From contig RQTK01000506.1 in assembly GCA_003991915.1 (NCBI GenBank), forward strand, positions 85,082-149,081: a stretch of 64,000 bases of DNA, read 5' to 3'. The stretch is from Elysia chlorotica (lineage: Eukaryota; Mollusca; Gastropoda; Plakobranchidae). Made by a program: the position numbers and the translations under genes. Positions 36,010-62,800 of the stretch are shown one piece after another (the first letter of the stretch is position 1; every line of letters starts with the position of its first letter). The notes below the pieces were generated by a model that was not told the DNA's origin, made no database searches, and saw only the letters and a list, made by a program, of their open reading frames with translations.

Positions 36010-36530
36010 TTTTTTTCCCAGCCCTAGGATTGATCCTGAGTTTGTTTGTTTTGTTTGTTTGTTGTTGTTGTTTGTTTGTTTGCTTGGTTGTTTTTGTAAT
36101 TTTCAGAAATTCAATTTAGGCTATTATTCTTTCAAGAGGTGAATTAATGTTGAGTATTAGAGGTTGTTGCTGTTAAATTTACAGAACAATAAAATTACTA
36201 AGCAAGCTGCTGCAGGCATTCATTTCCAGTACTATTTTTGCACACCATAAAATAATGCTTTGCGTTCAACACTGACAAAAAAGTAAAACTTCCCGTGAGC
36301 GGCGATTTGAAGTGCATGACGTCAGTCCATGACACCGTTCTCAAAGTTTTTATAGAAAAAATATAAAACAATTTGCTTAACCTTCGTAAGAAAATAAAAG
36401 AAAATCATGTAGAATTTCTAAATGTAAACAATTTGGAGATCTAGATTCGAAAGACCTGAAATACTGGTCTAATGTCATGTTTGTACTCTGCCACCGGGTG
36501 GTAGATTTGATTTGAAAAAAAAATGTATTA
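36010..36530. other. Noncoding stretch
   Basis: A (GTTT)n-rich run at about 36040-36090, then AT-rich sequence. Nothing else recognised. Confidence 0.4.
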
Positions 36531-36541
36531 CAGATCTCCAA

Positions 36542-51416
<14,875 letters not shown>

Positions 51417-51886
51417 GAGAATGCATTTGTAAGTCTGTCATACTTACTTAAGTACAGTGTATTTCTAACCAGGCTATTGGATAAAAATGGCAGATACAAA
51501 TTTTGTTTCCATTTTTGTCCTTTTTTATTTTTTCCCAAATGCACCTCTTTGTGAACACAGCTGAAATGGTTCACTTTTTGAAGCAAGTTATGGCACTTTT
51601 ATTTTAAATCCATTTCACTGGAATTATGGAAATATTTTAGTTCTAACAACACCTCATAGTGGCTCAACATAGAAATATGTGGGTCTAGCTGCTGATATTA
51701 TTTTAAAATTTTGATTTTTACGTAATTAACTTTCCTTTTATTTCCCTGGAAAGAAAAATGTGTGTTTTGAATTGTCAAATAGGCAAAAGATGTATGTGTA
51801 ATTATTATTTCTTAACTTGTTGATAACATATTGTGTCTATTCAAAGGAATGAAATGTTCAATTAATTAGATTTTCAAACAATTATG

Positions 51887-51892
51887 AATAAA
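51887..51892 (+). terminator. Candidate polyadenylation signal, CaaX gene
   Basis: AATAAA 470 bases after the stop. A second one is at about 52212. Confidence 0.45.
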
Positions 51893-52440
51893 TTACCCCC
51901 CTTCCCCCGGCATAATTCAATTAGAGTAAATGAGAAGAAATGTATTTCTCTGTCTGTTTTAAAAAAAAAAGATATTTTTTTTTAAACTGAAAAGTAAGAT
52001 ACATTGCATACATTACTGAAATATAGTGGCAGTTAAAGGTGCCTGTAAATGTTAATTTCTAAAGCGATGGGAAAAAAGAGAGTTCTAATTATACATTAAA
52101 TTTTACAAGAATGTGTTATTCGCTTTGGGTGGGTTTTTTAAAGATGGGCAAAAGTGTATTTTATTATTTAGTACTTAATTGCAAGTCTATAGCTTGTAAA
52201 AATGTTTTCAAAATAAAAAAAAATGTTTTGCATACTTCCATAAATTATTTCCTTATTTAAGTTATGCACTCATCTTTAATTTGTCCTTGTTTTTAATCTT
52301 GTTTTGTAATTATTTTCTCACAATGTTTTGACTTTTGAAAGTGAATCATTCTCACAAAGCATTGCCAAAATTTATACAATCCACTGCAGGGGACCTTGAC
52401 ATTATCTGGAAAGGAAAACCTAAAACATTCAGTATACATG
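51893..52440. other. 3' flank, noncoding
   Basis: AT-rich with short homopolymers; only a second AATAAA at about 52212 noted. Confidence 0.45.
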
Positions 52441-52447
52441 TAGTAGT

Positions 52448-52696
52448 AGTTGAGTTGGTTTAACGTCCAGCGTCAGCGCTATATAGACTATATTGTGGAC
52501 GGACCCCAAGACTGGCGTCTGACAATTTTATGTGCTGCCACACACAAGACAGGGCGGGTATACCATGATTTCTGTCTCAGCCGGTCACATTAAACTAACA
52601 CAGACCCAACCAGGAGGGGGCGAAATCGACACGGCTCAAACCATGGACCTCTTGTATCAGAAGCTGATGTTCTACCCCTGGGCTACCGTGCCCCCC
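52448..52696 (-). mobile_element. tRNA-derived SINE, family A (best copy)
   Basis: Read on the minus strand, the head has A box TAGCCCAGGGGTAGAACAT and B box GGTTTGAGCCG, then a body with TGTGTGGCAGCACATAAAAT and a tail ending in a GACGTTAAACCAACTCAACT-type end. Related pieces occur at 8878, 10508, 11740, 18300, 19110 and 62378. Confidence 0.85.
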
Positions 52697-54183
52697 TGTC
52701 TACGCGTACAACAATGTAACATTATTATATTCAAGATATAAGTGCAGCTAAAATTCACTCCATAAGAGATTTAAAGCAAGAGATAAAAGGATGTCAGAAC
52801 AGTTCAGTCCATCATAACCCACAGCATATAGCAAAAGTATTGAACCTTGAAAGACATCAGTTTTTTACCATCTGCACCACCTCAAAATCCTGCATTGTAT
52901 ACATGTATTTCCTTTAAGCAATAACTGCTTGTGAAATGTAATTTAAAACAAGTGGATCAATATTCCTGAAAATGTGGTCTGAATATTTGGCATGCTGCTG
53001 GGTCCTGCACATCTATATTGGGTGTGTCGACATTGAGTCAAGACAAAGTAAAATTTCTTTTTCTTAAAGTCACTCACATTCAAAACAACTCACACACTTC
53101 GTTAAAAGAAAAATGTCAGCTCTTCCTCAATCTGCAGACTGCATAAGTCAAAATTTTCTATCTTTTCCAAAACAAACATGGCAACATCAGACTTTTGTCA
53201 AACCAGTGGCGCTAAAATAAATAAATGGACAAAAACTGGTTTTCAAACAGGATATCTATGATTTTATTCATAATGCATCCTAAACAAAGTGCAGTGTTCG
53301 TTGATCAAAACACATGGAATGAGACCTTAGAAGAATGTGATTTGCTTAAAGTTAAAGAAAAAAAAAAAACATTATTCCAATTTCTAAACAATATGAATAA
53401 CAGTTAACAAAACAACCTTAAAAATAGTGTGCTCAGCTCTAGTTAACCATTGAGAATGATTAAGGTTTGTTGTGCTCGAAATTATATTCCGCAACTTGAA
53501 ACAAAAATATCAGTATGCATAAACCCTCCAAACAAACGTTCTTTGAATGTGTTGATTGGTATTCTGTAATGTTTTCATTTGATACTTCCACTTGGAAGAA
53601 AAATTGTGAAACTGTTTGGGGAGCATAATGATCAGTATTGCTTTCCCCCAGGAGCCCCAGGTTTTTCAGGAATATACCCGGTAGTGGAAGTAAAACTAGC
53701 CAATATCAATGGTTCATTCCTTTGAACTTACACAGAGCCAATAGTAATGTTTTATTGAAGGGGAATGAAAAATCAAATAGGAAGGAGAAAAAAGGAGCAG
53801 AGAGAAAAAACCCTAAGCAATTATTAGATAACGTAAAGCAGGAATACCAAGTCAAAAACAATGATTTTTCTAGGATAACATAGTTACGACAAATAATTTT
53901 GATGACATCGAAGAAAATCTTAAATAATTACATATATATAACATCCTCATGAAGGCGACAGAAGACCATGAGAAAGATGGTACAAATGTACTATTTTTTT
54001 TTTCTTTCATACATGTCCATCCAAACTTCCATGACCAAAAAAACGAAGGAAAGTAAACCAATCATACATTTTTGAAATATGATCTTTCTATAGTGTGCAT
54101 ATTTTCTACAAAAATAAAAACATTAACAGAGAAAAGTTTGAAGAATCTGAGATCAACTCTATTTCATGTGGGCAGATTATCAT

Positions 54184-54329
54184 ATGTTTATAATAAGACT
54201 TCTGTTTCCTCTATTTACTTGTGTTGTGTGTACCCTTGTTAATAAGATATCAACCATGTTTATAATGAGACTTCTGTTTCCTCTATTTACTTGTGTTGTG
54301 TGTACCCCAGTTGATTAAATATCAAACAT
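54184..54329. repeat. 72-bp tandem duplication
   Basis: Two copies beginning ATGTTTATAATAAGACTTCT and ATGTTTATAATGAGACTTCT with few differences. Confidence 0.92.
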
Positions 54330-56969
54330 AGTGCCAGTGTAATACATAAATCTGTGAAGAGACAAACACCTTTTAACATGTATTGTAAGAGTTCTTACAA
54401 ATGATTCTCTGAGGCAAAATGTATCCTGTAGGACTTTCATTTTAACAAGTTAATTCTAAAAGAATAGAAACAAACAAAAAAATTCCACTTGCTGAAGTCA
54501 AAATGTAAAGTTAAAAAAAATATAACGAAATAACAAGAATTGGTAAGAAGTAAAAAGGTTTTCTTCAATGTATAAAAATCCTGCTTCTCGTTACATATTT
54601 GGTCTAACTAATCTGCTATCATACTTTTTGCAGAGTAAACCTAAAAGTTACTGCTAGAATTAATAATCATATTTTTTCTTTTAATCCACACTGATTGTCT
54701 GCAAGTCTTTCATAAATTATACCATCACATATCTTTCTTGAAAATACTGTAAAAATATTACAAGTAATTTCTAGAGATCAAAATATTACAAGATTCCGTA
54801 CTATGACACTCTCTTGGTAAAGACACAAGTTCATATTTAAAGCATGACCTGACAAGATCTAGAAACCATATAAAAAGCTTGTTTAAATAATTTAAAGAAC
54901 AAAAGGTTTTATGCTTATTCAGTGTATTAGGCAGAGAATTCGTACAAAACAATTACATTTGTATAAATAGCTCATAAATATTTTTTTTCAACTTTTGCTT
55001 TGCCTCACAAGTGGTTGATAGTTTAAAAAATTATTAGTGTTCTGTCTTGTCATTTATTATAAAAATGCCATGTTGCATACATGATTATACTCCAGATAGG
55101 CAAAGGTAAATAAGTTAACAACTTTGTTTAAAAACAAAAACATTAATAACTAACTCTATGGATGTGAGGAGACAACAAAATTAATTAAAAAAGATAGAAG
55201 CACTATAAAATTTAAGATGTATTTCTTTTTTTTTATGGACTCAAAAATAAGAGTTGATTAAAAAAAAAACAACTAAAGAGCTATATTAGGTTGTAGGCAA
55301 TCATGATGCTAAAAAAATTCAGACAGAAAACATGTAAATTTCATTGGGGGTAATTTCAAACATAGCATGTAGTAAAGATACACAGACTCTGGTGTACCAA
55401 TTCATTTTGAGCTCAACATCCTTTTATAGATATTTTTTGTATTAAAAAGATTTGATTTAACTTCTCTCACAATGTCATATTCAAAGTGCTTGATATCACA
55501 GTAAATAGTGTTGTTGCAAATTATATTTTCTTAAAAACACTTGGTTATAATTTTGCTTCAATTATGTCCATTTACACACACCAATATTAGTTATTACCCA
55601 CTCAGTCCACGTGAACTATTCAAAGGCACAGAAACAGGACAACTTCATCCTTAGTTAATCTTTCAGTTTGAAATATTGCTTAAGGCATCGTTAAAGTGTT
55701 TGAGGAAGATTTTCTTGATTCAGAATTTCTCCATACATTTACTAAAAACTAAAAAATACACTCCATATTTAAGAGAGAGGGAGAGAGGGACAGAGATAGA
55801 GAGCGAGACAGAGACAGACAGACAGACAGAGTGTAGAACAGGGCTTATGTAAAATGATTTTAAAGGTAATAAGATCATAAGCCTCAGAATTCATTTAAAT
55901 TGTTAGAGCTTTCATGATCAGTGCACTATACAGGTCTAACATATTTTTCTAGTGCATGATTAAATCATAAAGAAAATACATTAGTATCTATCACAGTTAA
56001 TTAACAAAATTTGAAATGGGGAGAAATATTTTAATCCGTAAGTATCCCTGCTTCCGATAGAAATCATTGGTCCAATTAGTCTGATACATGTAAAACCATA
56101 GCACAGCAGGATCAATGGTCAATAGCTTTTATGATGTCAGCTGACAGAGAATAAAAATGTTTTGAACTTTCTGTTTACTTTCATAAAGTGAAAAGCAACC
56201 CAAAATAAAAGATACCTGTCATGATATTCATGAGTGATGTATGAATAGAATGGGTTAGTGAGGCGATATTATATAGTTGTAGAGCTTAATACGCTTTTTT
56301 TTTTTTAATGCATTTATTCAGTTAAGACAGTATGAAAACTATAATGCACTTTATGCAAATCTGGGAAGGATTAAAATAATTTGCTCAAATTTTCACTGAT
56401 CCTGGCCCAAAGCAATAAATGATATTGCACAAAAAGCAAAAATGCATTAAGTGATCAAATTTCACAACATAAATAATGTGATTTGATTGCTTTTCAAATC
56501 AAAAACATTTAACAGAACACAGTTTTGTTTATGTACAACTAGAAACAAAGGGAACATCTCGTTCTGAAGTTACTTCTCGTTTTTCCTTTATGTTGGCTGC
56601 AAAACAAGACAGAATTATTTAAATAAAGGAATACTGAAATTTATGTAAGTCAAAATACTGTGGACGTTTCAAGGATGATGTTAAGTCTTATTTGTTGTTG
56701 TTGTTTTTTTTATTAAATAAAGATCAAATGTATTTTACAATACACCACTTGTCTTATTGGCAGAGTGTTGCATTTTAAATTCATTTACATGGCTATGAAC
56801 TGTGGCGGCAAAGTGGCAGTTTCACTATTGAACAAAAGTGTAATCAATATTTAATTGCACGCCTTGTATACAGAAAAAAAGTAATCAAAGAAGACTACAC
56901 TAAAAGATTGTCATAACTTTCTGCAACAACAACACTGTTAATAAAAACAACAACAACAAAAACAACAAC

Positions 56970-56972
56970 AAT

Positions 56973-57015
<43 letters not shown>
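56970..57015. repeat. (AAT)n microsatellite
   Basis: About 14 triplets preceded by ACA/AAC repeats. Confidence 0.93.
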
Positions 57016-57016
<1 letters not shown>

Positions 57017-57189
57017 TAGTTATGTTCCTTACTTATTTGTGAGGGTGGTATTGATCTTTCTGTTATTTATATAGGGGCTCAGCTCCATTGAAAACTTGTC
57101 AATGACTCTCCTGTTGAAATGTGGACACAGATGATAAATTCCTTCTGTGTTGTTAATGCAAACAGTGCATTAAGCCTGTCTTGACCCTT

Positions 57190-58530
57190 GGTGTTTCACA
57201 AAAATGTTTTAATCCTTTTCAAAGTACTGAACCATCTCTCTGCTCTAACAATGATACCAGTGTTGCAAGAACAATTTCAGGTAACTTATAAATGGAAAGT
57301 TTCTCACAAATTTCATTTAAAGCTTTTTGAAAATTATCTATGACGGGGCCAACGCATGCTCCAGTAGTTAACCGATTTAGGAAAACTTTGAAAATTATGT
57401 CTACATGGCAAAATGTTTCATCAAAAACCCTGGCCAAGTAAACAAAAGTCTTGTCTTCAAAGAATTTACCTAGGCCGCTGACTTCTCTCGTTGATATGTT
57501 GTCCCACCGATCGTTTTGCTGGATTGTCTCAAACTTCAAAGCATTCTACTAAGTCCTCTTTATTTTGCAGGACATTCCTCACAACAATAGAATAATTATT
57601 CTATCTCGTTTTTTTGAGAAAGCCTGAAATACAAGCTGCACCATCATAGGTTTGTGGAATCAATTTAGTACTGTGCTTATCCGAAACCTGTTCTGCCCGT
57701 TACATTAACAAATGTTACAAATCTTTCCATGTCTTAGTGCCATTCACTATAGCAAAGTGGGATTTGCATGCAGCATCCTTGGTCTTGTCAGCTTGTACAG
57801 ACACAGTTAGGTCCTTCAAGAATTCATCCAAAAAAACATCGCATACAGTCCAGAAATTAATTTTGTGATATTGTAGAAGTAAACTTAGCGACTGTTGCAT
57901 TCTCTAAATGTTCCTAAAGAGAGGGGTCTAAATTAGATAGATTCCATAAATCTTTTAAGAAATCCTTTATTATGAGAGCCATCCCCCTCGCCGTGACCCC
58001 GAACACAAAGTTCGTAACTTCCACAAAATTTTAGGCAGTCAATAATTTTACTTAGAACGTTCTATTTTTATCAACTTTTTATTTGTTTTGCTCTATGGAC
58101 ACTTTGTGGCTAGCACTCAGTTGACACAATATGTTGGTGGTGCCAAATCCAAACAATCTTTACTGAACAGTGTGATGATCACTTTTCTTATGCTTTCTTA
58201 TACTTCCAGAAAGATGCTTTATGTCCTTGTAGTCTGTTCTATTCCACACGGAATTACCCATCGATTTATCAGTTGCGTGACTCGATCCAAACAAGAGACA
58301 AAAAAAACAATAAAGAGACATTACTCTAACTCACAGTCAACCATTTTGTCCTTTTAAAACAATCTGATGAAAAAGCATGAGATCGTTTTACCACTTTCTG
58401 ATAACAAAACAAAATCACTAGGCTGATGCGGCTCTAAACATTTGATTTCTATCTTTTCTTTTTGGCTTAAAGAACTGAAAGGCTTCTTTAATAATTCATC
58501 TACTTTATTCATCATTAACACTGTCACTGT
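57190..58530 (-). pseudogene. hAT-type (ZMYM1/DUF4371-like) transposase relic
   Basis: Reading the minus strand from 58530 down, family blocks appear in order: DELLKKPFSSLSQKEKIEI, a TTF-like zinc-finger remnant (LYCFFCLLFGSS), YKDIKHLSGSIRKHKKSDHH, IIDCLKFCGSYELCVRGHGE, a degraded DDE-region block (VSVQADKTKDAACKS), QTYDGAACISG, and RWDNISTREVSGLGKFFEDK with downstream helices. At least four stops or frame changes separate the blocks. This order matches hAT-derived proteins annotated as zinc finger MYM-type 1-like. No terminal repeats or 8-bp TSD were identified. It is non-functional. Confidence 0.82.
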
Positions 58531-58814
58531 GCCATATTTTTGTTACAGGTGAACATTAGTAAAAGTATGTAGATTCTAAATCTAGTTAGATCACAATGAA
58601 TTACGAATAATTACAGTATTCTTGAGTAGTATCTCACGATACCGACAGCAACCGACAGCAACATTACACAACTTGAAAAGTAAAAAAAAAAAAAGGGAAT
58701 GTGTGTAAGGGAGTGGGGGCTTAGGCTAAGAATGGTTGTGTCAGATATCCTGGGCTAATTTACGCTGTCTGGTTGGACTTTGTGTGTGTGTGCAACTTTG
58801 GAATGTGTATAGGC

Positions 58815-58898
58815 GGCAACCCAAACTTCCTCAGATGCCTCAAAATGACATCACCTGGCAACCCAAACTTCCTCAGATGCCTCAAAATGACATCACCT
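58815..58898. repeat. 42-bp tandem duplication
   Basis: Two identical copies starting GGCAACCCAAACTTCCTCAG at 58815 and 58857. Confidence 0.95.
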
Positions 58899-59438
58899 TC
58901 GCCCATCTGTCTGTGGCTTGTTTGTCCCACAGACTCAATCTTCAGTCATATTGCATTATCTGTTTGCACTAATGCTAAAGTATATTTTAATTCATAGCTG
59001 GATTTTAAACATTTAGGTTCATAACAATATATATAATGATTATAGTATTAATAGGGGGCGTATACGTGCATGTTTAAATTAATCTGACTACAAGAGATTT
59101 GCTTGAATAAATGTAGAAGACTAGGGTTAATAGTTCAAGAAATATAAAAGGATTTAGCTCAAGATATCAGAAAAGTTAGCCAAGTCAGGCTTGCCCCACC
59201 TGATTTATTATAAAGACATGGAAAGTGCTAGGACATAATATCATAATGTTACTGTCTGTTTATATTACAAGCTTTTATAACAAAATATCACAAACAAAAA
59301 GGAACAAGTTGGTGGGTAGGGTAAAAGCTGATGATGACAACATGATAAAATATTGCAAGTTCAAAGAGAATTCAAGCTTTTCAAAAAACTTATCTGATAT
59401 GCAATTAAAATATGCAAAAAATGTTAAGTTCTAAAATA

Positions 59439-59849
59439 CTAAATCTGGAACACAAGACCAGCTGATGAAACATTATCCCCTCCTCCTGCCGTCTTGAGAA
59501 CCTTGGTGCAAACTAACACTGGCGCCACACAGATGTGGGCAGGATGCTTTCTCTCCTCATCCCAACAAGACACAGGTCTCTGGTTGTTGACAAAGATTCT
59601 ACTTTGGCTTTTACTGGCAGTTGCTTCTGCCTCAATTTCCACAGTGCTGACAGCAAAAGAGCCATCCATGATGAGCCTTGCTTTAGTTGCATCAATATCA
59701 TCTTCCCCACACGTGTGGCGGTGGGCAGTGAGGGCTGCCTTGGCGGCTGCTGACATTGAATTTTTCCAAGCTGAATCTGGACGTGTTAGAATAGCTTGAA
59801 ATGCCAGAGTGTGCACATGGATGCGAGTAAGGGGGCGCATTCCATCTGT
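59439..59849 (-). CDS. ADPGK last exon with catalytic motif
   Basis: 136 codons plus stop, entry phase 0 after TATTTTCAG. It holds the C-terminal core including GGGDNVSSAG and ends in LVFQI, slightly shorter than the human tail. A plus-strand open frame of about 100 codons opposite it is a shadow. Confidence 0.95.
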   Translation of the reverse strand, partial: TDGMRPLTRIHVHTLAFQAILTRPDSAWKNSMSAAAKAALTAHRHTCGEDDIDATKARLIMDGSFAVSTVEIEAEATASKSQSRIFVNNQRPVSCWDEERKHPAHICVAPVLVCTKVLKTAGGGDNVSSAGLVFQI

Positions 59850-62800
59850 CTGAAAATAAAAATATTTGTGACATATTTTTTTTAAATCAACATATTAAAT
59901 GTGAGGTTGCATCTTAAGAAGAATGCTTTAAATAAAACTGAACGACTGCACTAATATCTAAGATCAGCATTAGATACTGAATCAGTAATGTTGTGTTTCT
60001 ACTACATCACAGTGAACATAACTGTCTCTTCAAAGACAAAAAGTATAAAAAAATAAATTTTTTTCTGATAATCACTTCAATTCAGTCAAAGTGCAAAGTT
60101 TAGTGTAGGAAAGATTTTTAGGAGTATGGCTTTTATTTTTGCTCTAAACCTGTAATTTTTTTTTACATATTTTTTAACTCATTTAATAACATCAGCAGCC
60201 TGCAACAATAACAAAATGATATAGTCAGAGATTATAGATCCTTGTTGCAACCTCACTGTTAGCAATTCAGCCACAACCATTCAAACCCATTCTGATTTGT
60301 CCTTGAACACATCCATACCATAGTTCTAATTTCTCAACGTTGTTTTGCATCAGTATTGTCAGCACTACCTTGTAAAGTGTATGAATATTCAATCATCCTA
60401 TCTGTGCAACATCAGAAGGTTTAAAGTAAGTCAATCACAGAAGTTAATGCATATCAAAGCCCGAAAATCCCACTTCCACCAATCAGACTGGAGAATCAAT
60501 TCAAAATCAAGCTTAAGACAATAAAGTATTCAGATACCTTCAAAATCCACCAGACTAAAACATAGATTGATCAACATCTATAGCCACGCTAATATGATTC
60601 TCGTTTGAATGATCTGTGTTCTTTTATAGACAGAATTTCCTAGCTTGGCTAAGACATTCATAATTTTTAAAGCAACTTACCTCAGGAGTGTTTCCTAACA
60701 GACTATACAGTTTCCGCATCTGGTCCAAGACAGTAGCAACCCGAGGTTTCTGGTCACTCACTAATGTAACATTTTTGCCCTGAACCACTTGAAGAATGTT
60801 GGGAAGCTCCTGATAGAAAATTGAGAGTAAGAAAAGCATTGACAAACAATATAATATGTTAAAATTATAGTATTTGTTCATATGACCCTTGAAAATTTGC
60901 AGCATTTAAAATCCCAAACATAGATTTCCAAGACAATCCAATTTTATACCACACCTTGAAATCAATTTTCCATAGCCATGACTGATGAATCTGCAATGCC
61001 TTATAAAATATAAGCAGTTTCTCTGTGCTTCCCATATTATTTGCATAAATGTTAGTGATTCTTCAGATCTTACAGGGTTGATTGAGCCCTGCCAACTCTT
61101 GTATCCACAGCAGCCTTTTTTCAACCACAATTTTATATAGATAAATTGCAGCTTATTCTAATGTTAAAGCCATCTAGACTTATCCATAGATTCTCAGTTG
61201 TCATGATAGTTTTTACACTTTTTTTTCCTCTCACAATACAGGATGATTGATATCTCTTGTTTTTCTGTAACAACTGGAAGGCCTTTTTCAACATTTGATC
61301 ATCTCAGTTCTATATAGTCCGATTTAATTTCTAAAATACTCTAAATCTTTAGTATTTAAAAAATTAGACAAAGCATCATACAACTGAGGAGACAATTTAT
61401 ATTGATTTGCAATCATACTTAGAAAAAAATATCCATGAAAAAAAAGGTATAAACCTGATCATGGGCTCCAAGGGAGGCACATATGTTATACAGTTGAGGA
61501 GACGATTTGGTGATCTCATGGTTTCAGTCTTTATTGCACTGCTTTATAATCTTTGCAATTTGTATTAAGTTGCAAGCTTTGTATTGCAATCATAATTGAA
61601 AAAAATTGTTCAAAAAAAAAGATATAAACCTGCTCATTGGCTCCAAGGGAGTCACAGTAAAATACCACGCGCTGGATTATCTCAGTGAGCAGAGAAACCT
61701 CTGTGAAAGATGCCATCTCAAAATGAACCAGGGTGGAGCGAGGAAGAGTCTGTAGGAACTTGCTTAACTTTTCAAGACGTGCAAACCTGATGCCTTATGG
61801 AATGATATGAGAAAGAAAATTTGTATTGATGGCATTAGTTATGATAATACATAAATATAGCAAGATCAAGGATATGTATATAGTGACGGCAGGCTGGAAT
61901 AATATAAAAACGGCATAGCAATAATCCGTTTTATATAGCAGAATGCAGATCTAGATTATATTCCCAAATCCCTAAGACCCATAAGCCGTCATAAACAAGG
62001 ACAAAGACAGAGTGACAGACTACTGTTCGACGCGAAGTCGTGCTGCCCGAAAAATCAGACTGTGAATGAATTAAATCTATTAGATTGTACCATTTCAGAA
62101 CACATCTAATTGGAGCAATGGAGTTTATTGGTTTCCAAGGCACCTTTCATTGTTGAGAATCCCAAAGCGCTCACCAGGCAACGATTCAGTCATCAGGTTT
62201 CTTCAGGGATAGGTCCTGGGTGACTAGGACATGCAGTCGGGCCTTGGTGTTGTTTTTTAATAATGTTTTTATAATAAGGCTAAACTAGCCATTCAGATAA
62301 ATTGATCGAGAAATGAAAATTAGAGAGAGAAGAGTGAGAAAGAGAGAGACAGACAGAGAAAAAGAAGGAGGGTTGTTGTAGAGTTGGTTTAATGTCCATC
62401 ATCAGCGCTAGAGAGACTATGTTGTGGACGGTCCTCAAGACTGATGTCTGACAATTATATGTGCTGTTAAAATGATTTTTTAATTTTATGTTTGTTTGTT
62501 TTGTAAATGTTTTTCAGCTTTAATTGAAAAAAATAAGATTAACGCTCTACTACTTGAGCCAGTTCACCCCAGTTCTATTTTCAATTCCCATGATCAAATA
62601 AAGACTATTCCTACCTTTTTCATCAGGGAAGTTATCCATCATCTGCAAGCCACCTATAACCAAAAGTGAAGGTTTAAATGTCAGTACTTTGTCTAGAAAT
62701 TCTTCCATACCATCCAGAAATGGGTTTACTTGATCGTTATGGAGAATCAGCCTGTGAAAGAATAATTGTACACAATTTTAACTACTTTGCAACACTATTT

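Larger units (their letters stand above)
52700..57180. other. Long AT-rich noncoding stretch
   Basis: It holds a 72-bp duplication (54184-54329), a GA/GACA-rich patch (about 55770-55830) and an (AAT)n run (57015 upstream). A plus-strand Lys-rich frame at 53638-53883 is probably chance. No gene recognised. Confidence 0.5.

Noticed and set aside
53638-53883. 81-codon Lys-rich plus frame
   Set aside because: AT-rich composition, no start context and no splice or homology support.
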